A DNA stretch of 64,000 nt from Latrodectus hesperus (GCA_037975125.1 CM075857.1:41842436-41906435); one strand, 5' to 3'. Positions 12,461 to 26,640 are shown, counted from the stretch's first letter. Translations and numbers: made by a program. The notes: generated from the letters alone by a model not told the origin.

Positions 12461-14758
12461 TAATTATTCACTGTGAATTCGCTTCATCATAAGACGTCAA
12501 CTCTTATAATATGCGTGTTTTGTATTTATTGGTAATATATATCGGTTTATAGTAGTACATTAGTCATAGATAAAAGTATTTGTTATTAAATTCGAGTTTA
12601 TTGATTATAAATTTTATCTAAAAATTGTTTTTCATTTCAAACTTAAAGATAAAAATTGTTAGCAAAAGAAAACTTGATACTGTTTATAAATTTGTTTCTT
12701 TATACTGGAATATTTGATTATTTGTATTCTGTGAAGAGACTCCATGGAACACAAATACAGTCATAACACTAAGACAAACATTAAAGGAAATATGCTTAAA
12801 AAACATTCGCGCAAGGTTATAATTTCTAGTTCTATATTTATCAAATTATATTTTCCAATAATTGTTACACAATTTTAAAAGAAAATTCTTTTCACAGAAA
12901 GCTTGAAAGCTGGAAAAATTTTGAAAATATGTACCTTAATGAAACTATAATATATTTTATTCGTTAATTTTATAGAAAGATTTCAACCATAAACAACAAT
13001 AATAACAAATTAATAAAAGTTTAGAAAGATGTAAACTTCCCCAACAAGTATAAAATAAAAAAATTTAATACTTTTATATTAAAAATGGTTTCTAAATGAT
13101 ACATTATTTCAATAAAAATGTATTTATGAGTCTTTTCTTGGCATTCTTTATACGTTGGTTTTCAATTCAACAACTTGTGTATTCGATTCCCATTTCGCAA
13201 ATGGATGTTTTGGTATTTCTTATTCGGTCATTCCTTTGAATTGCTAGTTATAATCGAATAAATTTTCGCAAGCAAAAAAAAAAAATGACAGTTGAAGGAC
13301 CAATAACACAAATCAAATTCATAATTACATGTAAAATACTACTCTTTTTTAAAATCATATCTTAAAAAAATTGTTCGCTTATTTCTTTGAAATAAGTCCT
13401 CTCAATGCTTATTTAAATCCCAAAGAAAATTGCATTGTAATGAATGTTTGCAGGATAATTTAAAGCAAGATGATTAAAAAGGCTGGAAAAATTTAAAACC
13501 GCTTAATTAGAAGATAAGCAATTAATTCATTGGTAAGATGAAGTACAGGTCTAGTTCATATATTTATATCTGCTGTCACAAAAAAGTGAGAAAGGAGTTT
13601 ATAAATTGATTCCGCTTAGCATACTAAAAATTCAGAACCGTTGCCTACAACAGTAATTTTTATTTAGTATTATAGAGATTTTCTCGCGACAGAAGATTAA
13701 TGTTCTGAATGAGTATTAATGTATTTTGGGTTGAAGGGATAAATAGTGCTTCCGTTATTTCTTGCGCAATGCCTAATTAGAGCACCATATAGCTAATGGA
13801 CATATGAAACCAACCGTGATATTAAAGAAATTCGTAGGGGGACTCAACATATTCCTATTCAAGTAAGTATTGCCTCTGCACGTGACTTTGAAGGGTTTTT
13901 TTTAATATATTAGCTGATGATAATCAGAAATTAGTAATGAATTAAATAATTAAAAAAAATTAGATGCAATGCAATTTAAATGAACAAACAGTTTAAAGAA
14001 AATTAAATCAACTTAAAAAAGTTCACACCATAAAACAAAGTAAAAATAGTTGAAAGTGAAGAAAAACTAAATGAATACTTGTGAGTGAATACTTTCGATA
14101 ATCAGAATTTTCAAATTTTCTTATTTTACATATATGTGAATACATAAAACTCTCAAAATTAGAAATCTCACTCTAACTAGGTAACGGATTTCGCTTGTGG
14201 CCATAATGTTATCGAGTTCAATTCCCACTGCGCCGAAAGTCAGTGAAGGATAAGCACTAAGCACATTAACTAGTTCTCACTTTGTAAATTTTTGTCTCAT
14301 TTAAAATTAATAATTTTATTTATTCTTAAATAAATGATTATTAATAAGTTTTTATATTTATCATTTTTATATCATGATTTAACATATTTTTGTTAATAAT
14401 ATTTATGTTTTATGAAGAAAATTTTTTTTTAAATAAAATGCAATGCTTACTTTCTCTAATCATCAAAAAATACTTCATAATTTAAATAATTATAACAATA
14501 TACTAAATTATATATAAGATAAAACATGAAAAACATTGAAACCAAAAATACAAAATTGGAAAATACTAAAATATACAATGCAAATGATAAGAAAAAGCAT
14601 AGGGACCACGTCTTCATCAGGAGGGAGATGGTCAGCTATGCAAAGTAAACACTCCTTTCTGACATGCTCAAAGGACAAATGTCTAAAAATCTTCGAGCAA
14701 TTCCCCAGAAGAGTGTTCGTATTAAAAGAATAAAGCATAGATACACTTAGTTCAAAAA
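12461..14758. other. A+T-rich DNA with two possible decayed SINE pieces
   Basis: Around 13162-13215 the sequence CAACTTGTGTATTCGATTCC plus CATTTCGCAAATGGATGTTTT resembles the B-box region of SINE family A (compare 18533-18575). Around 14195-14245, GTTATCGAGTTCAATTCCCA has a B-box-like core. Both are too decayed for firm calls. No gene is seen. Confidence 0.35.
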
Positions 14759-14778
14759 TTATATATATACACACACAC

Positions 14779-14823
<45 letters not shown>
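14759..14823. repeat. (AC)n microsatellite preceded by a short (TA) run
   Basis: An AC dinucleotide run of about 54 bp, with a single AC-to-GC interruption near 14783, follows a short TA run. ORFs reading Cys-Val repeats across it are artefacts. Confidence 0.95.
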
Positions 14824-14828
<5 letters not shown>

Positions 14829-15379
14829 GCAGAAAATTAAAGATATTCACACTAGATAAAACATACACACAGTAGAAAAAATACATAATACCAAAACCAG
14901 CAAATCAGATTGAATTTATATATTAGAATAAAGGTAGAGTTGCCAAAGGTAAATTTGAAATTGGAATAAAGAAATATTTACCAAGAATAATTAAATTCAA
15001 ATAGTTTAAGTTATTTATAAACATGCAATAAATTTGAAATTAAAATGTGTTAAAGCGGATTTAAGGTAAAGTTTTGTTTAGAATGATATAATAAAGTAAG
15101 TGAGTTAATGTAGGTGTTTTCAGGATTCTTGTAAGAACTTCAATGCTTGAGTGGCCCTTCTGTAGTTGTAGAAACTACGCATTACTTCAATCTTACAAGC
15201 GATTCCCTATTTTCAACATATTTTAAAATAAGATTAGTTGGGATATTATTATTTTTTGAGGTGATCTATTTGGCGTTTTATTTGACTTTTAGTAAATTCA
15301 TGATTGTTACAGATATTATAAATGCGATTAAGTTCATTGAATATAACGTTTCTATATATTTTTAAAGAAATATTTGAGT

Positions 15380-15906
15380 TCCAGTATATTAACATTGAAA
15401 TCAAATTGATTTGTTTTGTAATAGAATTATTAATAGTGATAAATAAAAATCTAAAAATTCTGTTTTAGTATCAAATAAATTTGTTTAAATTAGAGAAAAT
15501 TCATTAGGGTAAATAGATTTAGAAGTGTCTTCAGAATTTAAATTTTTGATATTAATGAAATCATCAATGTATCTGAAAAGCAAAAGGATATTGATAAATG
15601 AAGCTTTTTTCAAAATAATGTAAAAATAAATTTGCTAGTGTGATAGAAAAGTTGGATCCCTGTGAAATGCCACAATTTTGAATACACATATTTTCACCGT
15701 TAAATATAAAATTATTATAAATACACATTTTAACTAGGTTATTCCAATATTCAAGATCAATATTTAATAAATTTCTATAGTCCTGATAATAAAAGGGCAA
15801 TACATCGCTTAATTGATCAAAAGGAATGCTTGTAAAAAGGTCTTTTAAAGTCAAAAGAATTAATACAATATATATAATTTTTTGATAAAAAATCCAAAAT
15901 AGGTTT

Positions 15907-15986
<80 letters not shown>

Positions 15987-16135
15987 GGTACAAGTGGCTT
16001 CAGATTTAACAATATTGTCTGATATAGTGTAAAGAAATTTAGCAAAAATGATTCCAGGTTTATTCATACATAATTTAATACCACAGGTGGTAAATCTGAA
16101 TTTTATAGGAGATTTATGAAATTTAGGAATATAAA
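15380..16135 (-). pseudogene. Penelope-like reverse transcriptase relic split by a microsatellite
   Basis: On the minus strand, in order: a decayed IPKFHKSPIKFRF segment (about 16130-16090) that matches the 'PKxHKxP.K.R' opening of Penelope-like reverse transcriptases; KPGIIFAKFLYTI; then a 75-bp TA run; then, after a one-base frameshift, SFDFK with DLFTSIPFDQL (about 15860-15825, containing the first catalytic Asp). Next come NGENMCIQNCGISQGSNFSI and LANLFLHYFEKSF (about 15700-15605) and, in another frame, RYIDDFINI (YIDD at 15560-15571), which holds the catalytic Asp pair. A further TEFLDFYLS-like segment follows. This is the palm order of a Penelope-like element. No GIY-YIG endonuclease was recognised. 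Frameshifts, stops and the microsatellite make it inactive. Element ends were not found; the region 14540-15100 downstream may be its decayed 3' part. Confidence 0.75.
15910..15984. repeat. (TA)n microsatellite inside the reverse transcriptase relic
   Basis: An uninterrupted TA run of about 75 bp lies between the amino-terminal part and the palm motifs of the Penelope-like relic. It is read there as an Ile-Tyr run. A second, shorter TA run lies at about 16155-16173. Confidence 0.95.
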
Positions 16136-16174
16136 TAAGAAATTATAATTAATTTATATATATATATATATATC

Positions 16175-18485
16175 ATTGTGATATATGTAAAGAATATAGA
16201 TAATGAATTTAATATATTTAACAAGTTTTAACACTAAATGTAATACTGCAATAAACAGAAGTAAAAATTTTTAATTCCTCACTTAACATTCGCCATATTT
16301 ACAGGGTGTGATTGCATCAAATAATTTACTTAAGTCCTGAAAGTATAACCAGTTTTCTGACATTAGTTTCCTGCAAAATTCAAGCTTATTTATGAGTTCT
16401 TCCAGTAGCTTATGACTAAAATATTTAGAGTGTGTACTCTAAATGCAATGACAACCTCTAATATTCTGAAAGGTTCATCAAATTTATTATAAGATACCCA
16501 GTAAGATTTAAAATTTCATTCGAAATTCTTTTCCTTGCTTTCGCAGTATAAATAAAAAAATAACTGGTTTATCGATGGTTGTTCAAGATGGGAATTCACT
16601 GGAAGAGAAAAAACACAAGATGTTCCAGCTATCCATTATAGCCCTTTGAAAAAAACAGGAAGCTATAAATGAATTTATCAATTCACCCATTAATAAAAAT
16701 TTACCAGGAATTTATTCTTTGAAAAATTTACTTGAATTTATTTTTATTTATTCTTTGCCACACACACAATTCTGAGAAAAGTTCATTTCCCTCATTCTTA
16801 AAACAATTTTGTCTTAAGCTTTTTTTCCGGTATATAAACTGTTAGATAAATCCGTAATAAATAATTACACTGATGAGACATTAAATCATTTTCACGAGAA
16901 TTCAAAACTTTTAACTACCGATTGTTTAAACTTAAAAATATAAAGCTTCTGTTTTTCAGAAAAAAATCTGTATTAATAAAATGGATGTAGATAAATAACA
17001 ACTATAAATATAGTTTTTTTAAAAAAAATTAATTTAATTGAAAATTTTTTAGGCTGCAAAATTAATGGAAGGGAGAAAGAATCAAAGGTGAGAAAAAGAC
17101 ATATTTGATATTAACTGAATTTTTTTGTCACAGGAATAACTTTTTTACTTCAGAGACTTAGTCTTCTTTTTTATTAACTTCAAAAACTTAGACTTAATAC
17201 TTCAAAATTACAATGCTTTTTGTCATACATTTTTCTGGTAATATAATTTAATTGTTTTTTGTTTTTCGCAATTATCGCGATAATTTGTATCATTATATTT
17301 GATTTAAACTTAAAAATTACAGGAGAAACCTTAATTTTTCAATTATTGACTTGGCAAGATAACAATCCATATCTTAAAAATAATAAGAACATTTTGAAAT
17401 ATTATGGATTAAAGTTTAATGCATAAAATCAAAAAATTATGTCTATAACTTATATTTTCAATACATTTAAGATATAATTTGATTATTAATGATTACCTCA
17501 CCAATCAGAAAGAATTGTGCACAACAGCACAACTTTTATTCAGATTTTTCAAAAATTTGATTGCTTTCTCATTTAAATCCAGCACTTGGATGTTATTAAT
17601 TCTTATTTTGTAGCATGTGCAACTTTTGCTTCTAAAATCCTAATTATTTTCCATAAACATGAAATAGCATTAGATGTTAATTTAAACCATTCTATATTTG
17701 TAAACTAAAGCATTTTTATACGTGAAAATATTCTTTATTAAGTGAGAAATTAATTTTTAGACACGCATTTTCTTTAATTCAATGTATACCTTGTTCCATA
17801 TAACTTAATTTAAAAATTCCAAATCAAATGAATAATTTTTAAGAATTAATAATCAAGTATACAACAAAAGAACTTCTTTATTCACAATTATATTTATTAT
17901 TTTATCGAGACCTCACATAATATTTATTTTTCATGGAGATGAAACTTACATGTTAATTATATATAACACACAATGAAGTACTAATATTATTTCCTTGCCC
18001 AGTTATTTTTACAAGAGTAAAAGCAAATTTTGACCCACGCAAAACATAAATAATGTTGGTATTAGTCGAATAATACAATAGAAAGGAATGGATGATGAAT
18101 CAAATGGTAAATGTACTTTGACTCGCTGATAAATTATATAGTTTTTAGTGGCTGTAAAATACAACTTTAAATCACATAAAAAAGGAATTTTTATGATCTA
18201 AAATAGTTCTAAAAGTCAGCGCGTCAATTCTGAAGCATGAATGAAAGCACGCTTCTAATGTGAGGAATATATTAATCTAAATTCAGAGCACGAGAATTTA
18301 AATATATAAGCCCTAAATATTAAATTATTTTTAAAGTAATCAATAAAATTCGATAAATATTCAAAACTATTTTTAGGTATCGTTAAAATAATAGGAAGGA
18401 AGTTTTAAATAAATCCTTTCTTCACCCTTTCCTTTTTTTCTCCATGCATGCAAAATAAAGAAAAATTGCCTGACACATCTCACTA
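16175..18485. other. A+T-rich non-coding DNA
   Basis: No gene seen. A perfect 16-bp palindrome AATTATCGCGATAATT lies at 17270-17285. Confidence 0.5.
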
Positions 18486-18487
18486 TT

Positions 18488-18664
18488 GCCAAGCTGATAG
18501 TCAAATGGTTAAGACCTAATTTACTGTTCAACAGTTCGTGGATTCGATTCCCATTTCGTGTTTGAATGTTTGTAGTGGTGTTTTGTATCCACTTTAAACT
18601 ACAAATCCCGGGCTATTTAACCAACGTGTACAAGAAATAAACATTGAGCGACAAATAAAACAAC
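18488..18664 (+). mobile_element. decayed tRNA-derived SINE, family A, plus orientation
   Basis: The copy begins GCCAAGCTGATAGTCAAATG and continues CAACAGTTCGTGGATTCGATTCCC. The body has GTTTGTAGTGG, ATCCACTTTAAACTACAAATC and CATTGAGCGACAAATAAAAC. This is the same order as the family A copies at 11.1 and 52.7 kb, with many substitutions, so it is an older copy. Confidence 0.75.
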
Positions 18665-21600
18665 AAATCACTTTACATCAAAAATTACTTATAATTTTCT
18701 TTTACCCCATCGCACCTATTATTGATTACATAAATAAAATATTAGAAATTATTTATAAACAATGCAAATTTTTTAATTAAGTATTTTTTTATTTCTATAA
18801 AATTACAACACAATATCAACTGAAATATTTTAAAATTAGATTAAAATTTTTATGTGTTTACAGTTTTAAACATAAATTAAGATACAATCTCATCATTTAA
18901 TAAATAATGCCCAATAAAGAATAATCAGCACTTGACTGTGACCAAATTTATATAGAACGAATGGAAAAAAGCGGTATGATAAATTTTTAATATACAGAAA
19001 ACAGATTTCAATGACAGTTAAAATAAAATCAATTGTTAAAAACTCATGATATGTATAAATTTTTAATTATGAATAAAATAAATTTACAAAATAAAATTGC
19101 TATTATTGTCCAGTATTTCTTAGATTGATGATTTCTAAATGTTACAAAAAAGGATTATATAAATAATTATTTTTATGCAGCAAACTGCATTATTAGTGGA
19201 CATTTGAAATGTATTAAAATTGACCAGGAAAAGATCTTCCCCATATGCAGGGAAAGCAACATCATGTATTTTACCCCTGATAATCTAATTTCCTGCTTAG
19301 CACTCAAAAAAGAGGACTTGTTTTGAAATCCTCTTCTAGTTTTAGACGTTTTGTTTGTTCACTGTCTTATGGATTTGGTTTAGCCCTCACACTAAGAAAA
19401 CGCAATACAGATATTTAAATGTTCAAAAAATTATAAGCTCGGTTACTCACACTTCAATAAATTGAATATATTAATTTTTGTTAAATAAAGTTATGTCGAA
19501 TAAAAAAGCTACAAATTTAATTGTTATTTTCTTTAAAAGTTATAAAATCATATAATTAATAAAAAAACAAAGCGAGAGATTATATTATAAGTATATAATA
19601 TAAAAACTAAACAGTTTTAATTACGAAAAGTATATGATTTTAACATGTTTTTAAAATCTACTGTTCAAAATTTATAGTTTAATGAATGAATATTAAACTT
19701 AAATTCTTATATTTTATCAAAGTTCATTATGAAAATATTCGGCCGTAACCAAAATTTCCAAAATAAGGTGAACTGAGTGGAATGTAACTTAATATGTGTT
19801 TCACTTCGTCATTTGCAGTACAGTATTGAAAATTATCATTTTTTGCAACACTTAATTATAACTGAAATAAATTATAATATTATAAATTATGTAAATGAAA
19901 TTGCATCAAAAGTAATTCCTTATTTTCCCGATCCTTTTAACGTTATTTTCGATCAGGATTAATGACTGAAATACTTAATATTGATAAAAGTAATATTAAC
20001 ATAGACACTGTCTCTACATAATTATTTAATACAGAAATTTTAGTGCATCTTTGAAGACAGAGCCAATAACACTTGTTTATGTGTTTTTGCCTGTAATTAC
20101 GTCATGTTCTCATACTCATAATTTTATCGAACTGTTCTAAAAGAGGCGTGGCCAAATCGTAAGGAATACTATAGATACCAATCCAAGTTAAACTTGATGT
20201 TGCCATCCTCTGGATTGGCCTTGACATCTTGGCTCTAATTCATCAATATTCATGTTAGAGAAGCAGATATGTACCGCCGCTACACTGGGAGAATACTGAT
20301 GTAACTTGAGAACATTTTCCAATTCAGCATTTTTGCAATGGAAATAGTAGACAAAATGAATACTGTCTAGAATCTTTTAATGTGTTGAAACTTCAAATTA
20401 TATTTTGGTATAGCTAACTTAAACATCTATAAAATGATTGTACTAAAAATATACTGATATTTGAGATATTGTTAAAATTTGACATAAAATTAAATCAATT
20501 CAGATTTGATGGCATAAAATCGGAACAAAAATCATTTAATTAATTTGCTCTATGCCTTAAAATATGTACTCTAAATATGTAAAATACGTCCAATACTCTG
20601 GTTGAAATATTTTAAGCGCCTTGGCTTCAGATTTAAATTTGAACAATTACTTTCTATGTGTTTTTACAATAAATGAAATGATTCAAAATAAGAAAGATAA
20701 ATGAATTTTTATAAAAATTGTTTTAATAATTAAAACTATTCAAAAATTATCCAAGGAAAAAATTCAGGATGTTATTTTCAAAGACACTTAATTCCAGGAT
20801 GTTTAAACCTTTTACATTTACATCCTAAAAACAAGTTGATTATAATATGCTCCATGCATGACATCAGGGATATGATAATTCTAGAAATCTATAAGACAGA
20901 TGATAATCATGCAACAGTCTAACAGATGTTTTGCGATTATTTTAACACAAATTTTTATTCATAAGTTGAATGTCTGCAACTGTAAGGTATAATAAATATG
21001 CAACGCAAACATTTAATTTTATTTTAGGACTTACTTACATAAAGACAGTCATTTACGCATGCGCAGAATGTGTTATAGAATGACGCATGAAGCAGAATGT
21101 GTTCTCAGGTTGAATTCGAAGATTATGAAATCATATAATATTTTACATTTGTTTATCGTATTGTTTAAACTAAAATATTTCAAAAAATATTTTAGTTTAA
21201 ACAATGTTTTCGATTTATTAATAAAATTGCTTATATAAGTACAAATTTTATAACTCCCTGTTTTATCCCAGAAAGCACATTAAAATATTCATGGAATATT
21301 TTTAGTTTTTTATTTTAAGATTTTCATTTTTAAGACACAGTGTACAGTGGAACAAAGAGAAACTTTGACAGCTTTTTTCAACCATCATAATTACACCTTT
21401 TATCATATTTCTTGTAATTTAATTCTCAGTATGTCTATCTATTATTTCAGTATTTTTATTCATATCTAATAACTCGTCTGCGTCTTTTCCTCTTATTTTT
21501 TATACTATATTAGGAAATTTTATAATTTTTTTTATAAATATAGGATTAATGAGTCAATAGAGTGTTCAATTTTATAATCAATTTAAAAAAAAATCACATG

Positions 21601-24600
21601 TACTTTATATCTGTGATTTCTTATAGTTTCTTTAAATTTCATTAAAAATCTCCGTTTATTTTATTGTCTGCCTTCAAAATGGATTACTTAATACATTAAC
21701 AATACAACTATTTTGATGAGTAATTTTTCATTAATGAGAAATATAACAACAAATGTTTTTATCAAATGATAAAATTATTGAAGAGCCATTCAAGTATAAT
21801 GTAAGCAAACTTTTAACCTTTTCTTAACATTTTCCCACATTTCTCTTTTTCATTTTTCTTTCTGTAAGCAAAAATAAAAATAGATAAATAAAATATAAAA
21901 TATGTATAATTTTAAACAAACAAAAAAAAAAAAAAAAACCTGAAACCTGTAATATCGTCATGAGATTTTCGTTCACTCTACCACTTTTCTTACCGATTCA
22001 CCAATAAAAATTTCAGAATTAATTTATAAGTAATCACATTTTTTTCAATTAAGAATAGAAATACCCCTGTTGGTTTTGAGCTATAATTTAAAAAAAAATA
22101 AATGCTTATTTTTATAAAATTAAGACTAAATACTAAAAGGGATATTTTTTTAAAAATTATAATTTTTAAATTTGTATAAACTTTTTCTCTGAAATGTTTT
22201 ATATGGATATTAATAATAATCCTTTTAATTAACAATGTTCAATTAAATTAACTGATTCTATTTTATGATCATGTTTACACGGAATAATCAAAATCCGATA
22301 ATCTTATGATTAACATATTACGTTTTAACATCACTGAACAGCAACAAATTTTTTATAATTTCACCTTTCATTTTTTTTTAAATTCATGTTTAATCGAAAA
22401 AGGAGAATTAATATTTAATTTATGCCGGGAAATCAGAAAAATCTACTATAAAAAACAAAAGCTTATTCATTCATTTATTTATTTTAGGTAGTTTTGACAT
22501 CTCTAATCTCCCTTCTCTTTCTCCTCAAATTCCAATAATATTACGTGACCATTCCTTTGAAGAAAAATACGACATTCGTAAAATATATAAGAGAATTTTT
22601 AGGAGAAATAAACCTAACGAAAATTTATATACAATATTTGAAATAAAATTGTATATTTAGAAAAAATATATATATATACATATACATAACTCTCCAGTTA
22701 TTTTAGTGAAATGTTTTTACTTCCAACAATTTAATAACCAATACAATTTTATAACCAAAACTCTGAACACTGAATTTCAATAAAAAAGATAAAATTAACT
22801 TTTTAAATGAATCAAATTATGATTTGACTGCCAAGGAGTATCCATAGTAAGAAAAAATATATATATTTACAATTATGGAGCATGAGATAATCTGGAAAAT
22901 CTAATAATTAAATAAAGAAAAAAATAGCCTGACTACAGAAGATTTAAAAAAATCCATTCATTAAAACATCATAACTGCTACGAAAATTTTTATTTTATAA
23001 ACATAAAAATGATTGTATATACAAAATAAATAATTAAAAATCAACATTCAAATTTTAAATATCAACCTCTGAATATCAGTCCCCGTTCGGTTGGGGAATT
23101 CAAGAACAAAATTTGTACATTTAAAAATTTGCCACAAAAAAGTTAAATGCCAAATTTACACTGTATAATTAAAACGAGCTTCTGTGTCGCATTAAATAAA
23201 AACGAAATTATAATGATATTTTTAATAATTTGTGGGTGTATATGATTCCCTATTTTTAGAAAAATTTCAAATGGTCAAGCATAAAAGTGGATTTTAGTGG
23301 ATATTAATAAGTTTTTAGAACAAGTTATCAAAAAATTTAATATAAATATTTTTCAAAGATCAGTTTCGTACATAAAAAAAATAGCAAAAATAACTTTATT
23401 CCTTGATTATTGCAGCTCCTTTTTGAATATTTTTTCCACAAACTTTTTGCTACAAATACCTATAAGTTTTGAATGTAAGTCTTAAGTGATTTTCATTTTG
23501 CTCATTAGCATTTATATGTATGTTTAACACAGGCTTCTGATATTTTGACTCGAATTTTTCACTTGAACAAATAAGATGTGTAAGAAATAGCTCATGTACA
23601 TGTGGAATCTTAAAATAATCTCAACGTAATTTTCTGACAACGGATAGAATAATTTTTGACATCGCCTATAATGGAGAGTCATGGGTTGTGAGTCATTTTA
23701 ACATCCTCTGCGCAAATTTATTTTTGGGACAATTATTCATAGATAAATTCTCTTTTCATATCACAAAGAGAGAAACCGGAATATTTATAAGCACTCAGCA
23801 TAACAGATGTGATGCAGAAAGCAAACAGAAATGGAACATCCATCTCTTATTCAATAGTTATTGGAGGTTAAAATGAATATTACGGTCACAGTTCGTCAAG
23901 GGTAAAAAGTAATCAAATGTGGTAAAATTTGGTGAATTTTTTCCGCTACTGACAAATTAATTCACCAAAAGAAATTAATCGCCAAATGTAAGTACCACGC
24001 TTCAACGCTTGGCCATAATTCGATTTTGCGCCATTTTCATCTGTAATTTTGCATTTTAATTTTTAACATTTTATTTGTGAAGCTCAAGCTCATCTAAATA
24101 ACGCTAGTTGAGGTTTATGCTATGAAATTACGAGATTTATTCCGTTTGAGAGAAATAAAGGTGAGAAATAAGTTATTAATGGGTGTATGAAATTTGGTTT
24201 AATTTCTGAAGATTATTTTTGTTGTAAATGTGGAGGACTAATGAATTGGTCGGAAGAATGGATATTGAAAGAGATATGTATTGAAAGGGATATTGATGAT
24301 ATTAAGAAAAGATATCTTTTAAGATTTTATTTCCTCCATAACAGAAGTTTATCCTGCGGGCTTAGAATTGTATTTAAATTTTCAATTGTAAGCAAAACCA
24401 CAGATTTATTCCATTTTTAAATATTCTGTTCTATAATATTTCCCCATTATTCTACTATTGGATCCATTAAATTTTTTAATGAATGTTTTTAAAATTTAAA
24501 TTAAGAAAAGAGATATGGAATAATTTATTACCTATTTTGCAGAATTTCTTAAACTTAAAAAAATGCACCAAAAAAAAAAAAACTGATATTTTTTTAGCCT

Positions 24601-25690
24601 AAAGACTTGTATTTTTCAAAATGCAGAGTTCCATCTAAAATCACTGGATTTTTAAAATTATTTTATTAAACAAATATCTAATTTCAAAAATTCATTTAAT
24701 AATTCCCGAATTCATTTTATTTATTTTTAAGTAGAAGTCGTCTAGATTTAAGTAGATAGGTTTTTATTAAGATTATAAATTCGAATTTTTATAATTTACT
24801 GAATTTCTGCTTATTTCTTAATATCTCCTTCGATTTTAATTTTGAAATATTTTCAAAAAGAAAACGTTAATCAAGTTTTATTATGATTACTGTATTCTTA
24901 AATACTGTAAGGGTTAGCGATTCAAAAATGGCGCCATTTTGTTCCGATTTCTTATATGGTTGCTATCCTTTAAAAACAGCTGAGTGGCAGCCATATTGGC
25001 TGCTAATCAAATTCCAATATCTATGTAAACTCCGCTTAAGTAAAAAATTCTTGCCACACGGCGTTGCTTTGATGGTAAACTTCACTTTTACCGTTACTGT
25101 GTTTGAACCTAGGAACTTCTTCTATAAAAAACGTTATCATATCTTCAGGTCACGTTAATATGGCACAAAATTGAAAAATAGCTTTCAAGTTGCTTGTACT
25201 TCAAACCATTAGAGTGAGTTGTTTGAAAAGCTTGTTATTTTCTGCTCATTTTTATGTCCCAAAACATGCTTGTACACAAAAAAAAGATAATAAAATCTAT
25301 CGAAAAATAATATCACACAAAATATACCATATAAGAAGACTACAAACACGTATTATTGGATGCTACCAATTGATGAAAAAAATAAAATCATTTTTATCAT
25401 GATCGTTTTTATTACGATTTAGGAAAACTGCTAATGTATTATAAAAATTTCATGTAGTTCAAAAAGTAGTTAAATGGATACCTTTGAAAGACGAACTAAA
25501 AAGCTAATAATAAAAAGGGAAAACAGCTACATTTTTTTATTTCTTGTAGTTCTATTGTTCGTGTCAGTTAACGATAGTAGTTTGACATTTACAAGATAAA
25601 GCTTTATATCTCATAATAGCAGGAAATAATTTTTTAATCATAGAAAATGTTTATTTTATTTGATAACTTGCTGCAAATTGGAGTTTCAGA
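18665..25690. other. 7 kb of A+T-rich DNA without a supported gene
   Basis: Open frames are short and low in complexity. Visible structures are a 21-bp perfect hairpin (21160-21205), a poly(A) run at about 21920-21940, and a palindrome AAAATGGCGCCATTTT at 24925-24940. A moderately G+C-richer patch at 20140-20300 (AGAGGCGTGGCC, GTACCGCCGCTAC) could not be assigned. Confidence 0.5.
21160..21205. repeat. perfect 21-bp inverted repeat (hairpin)
   Basis: The left arm 21160-21180 begins ATTGTTTAAACTAAAATATT. The right arm 21185-21205 is its exact reverse complement, with a 4-base loop. There is no T run typical of a bacterial terminator and no flanking gene. It may be a small foldback repeat or a replication-slippage product. 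Confidence 0.85.
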
Positions 25691-25959
25691 GAGGTGCAAG
25701 AATACCTACCGAGCCAGGACTAACACATAATTTTATTTATATCTGTCACGTTTCCTCCCTCCCCCCACCATTTATTGAATTTAATTAATACATGTCTGAG
25801 ATTGCCCTTTTTGAACTTCATTTTCCTTCTTCTAAGGATGTTTCTGTGATAACTAAACCTCTCCTAATATGTGTATATGCATATATATTCATTAAAATGA
25901 TCGCAAAGCAATGAGTCATCCAAAAGTGGAGTTTATCTGAATTTAATTACGAATAGAAT

Positions 25960-26640
25960 ATTATAGCCACTCAATACGTTTTATTGTTACGGCAAAGAAC
26001 ATTTTTCCACAAGACAAACTGTATGAGGTCCGATACTATCTCGCATTAAACAAAAAGAATTATAAATGGCAGCAGAATGTCCTGTGGTCTCAATCCTTCA
26101 TCTGCTTATCTATGAAATTGCTATTTCAAAAGGTACGCCAAATCCACACGCCAACTTCTGTTGGTTCCACCACATACCAAAATCCCAGCTCATCGTGATC
26201 GTTTCCTAACGTGGGGTTATATCGAATGCCTCGTTCTCACCATAATAAAACAAGTTTAGTACATATACAAACTAAATGCATTACTAACCAATCACATATT
26301 ATCCAATTAAGATGTTTAGCAGCACAACTTCTTTAGTCTGCGTGATATCTTGATGCCAACAAGATGTACAGCTTTATCCAACGTATTTGTGTTTCCAGTT
26401 AATTCGCGAAAGAAATTGAAATACAGCTGAGGTGCAGCACTCCATGTTTTACCTAAATAAGTTGTTAAGAAGACATCGATCTGCATTTGAAACAGCAGCA
26501 CGTGGACTAGACTTGGTTTGGCATCTAGCATTTCTTGTAGCTTGAAATGAGCCTTGAAATGACATGCCTTCTCATTCCAACAGCATGCACTACACTTTGA
26601 TGTTTGATTAGATACAAGTTTTCCGATAATTGCCAACTCA
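25960..26640 (-). other. unidentified coding-like segment, moderately G+C-rich
   Basis: An open frame of 106 codons on the minus strand (26636-26316) has balanced composition: four Cys in the first 26 residues (SKCSACCWNEKAC), then KPSLVHVLLFQMQIDVF and GKTWSAAPQLYFNFFREL. Downstream on the same strand, near 26245-26110, fragments such as YYGENEAFDITP appear in other frames with stops. The whole patch is less A+T-rich than its flanks. I do not recognise a family. It may be a decayed mobile-element ORF or a processed pseudogene. No splice structure or start context could be argued. Confidence 0.3.
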
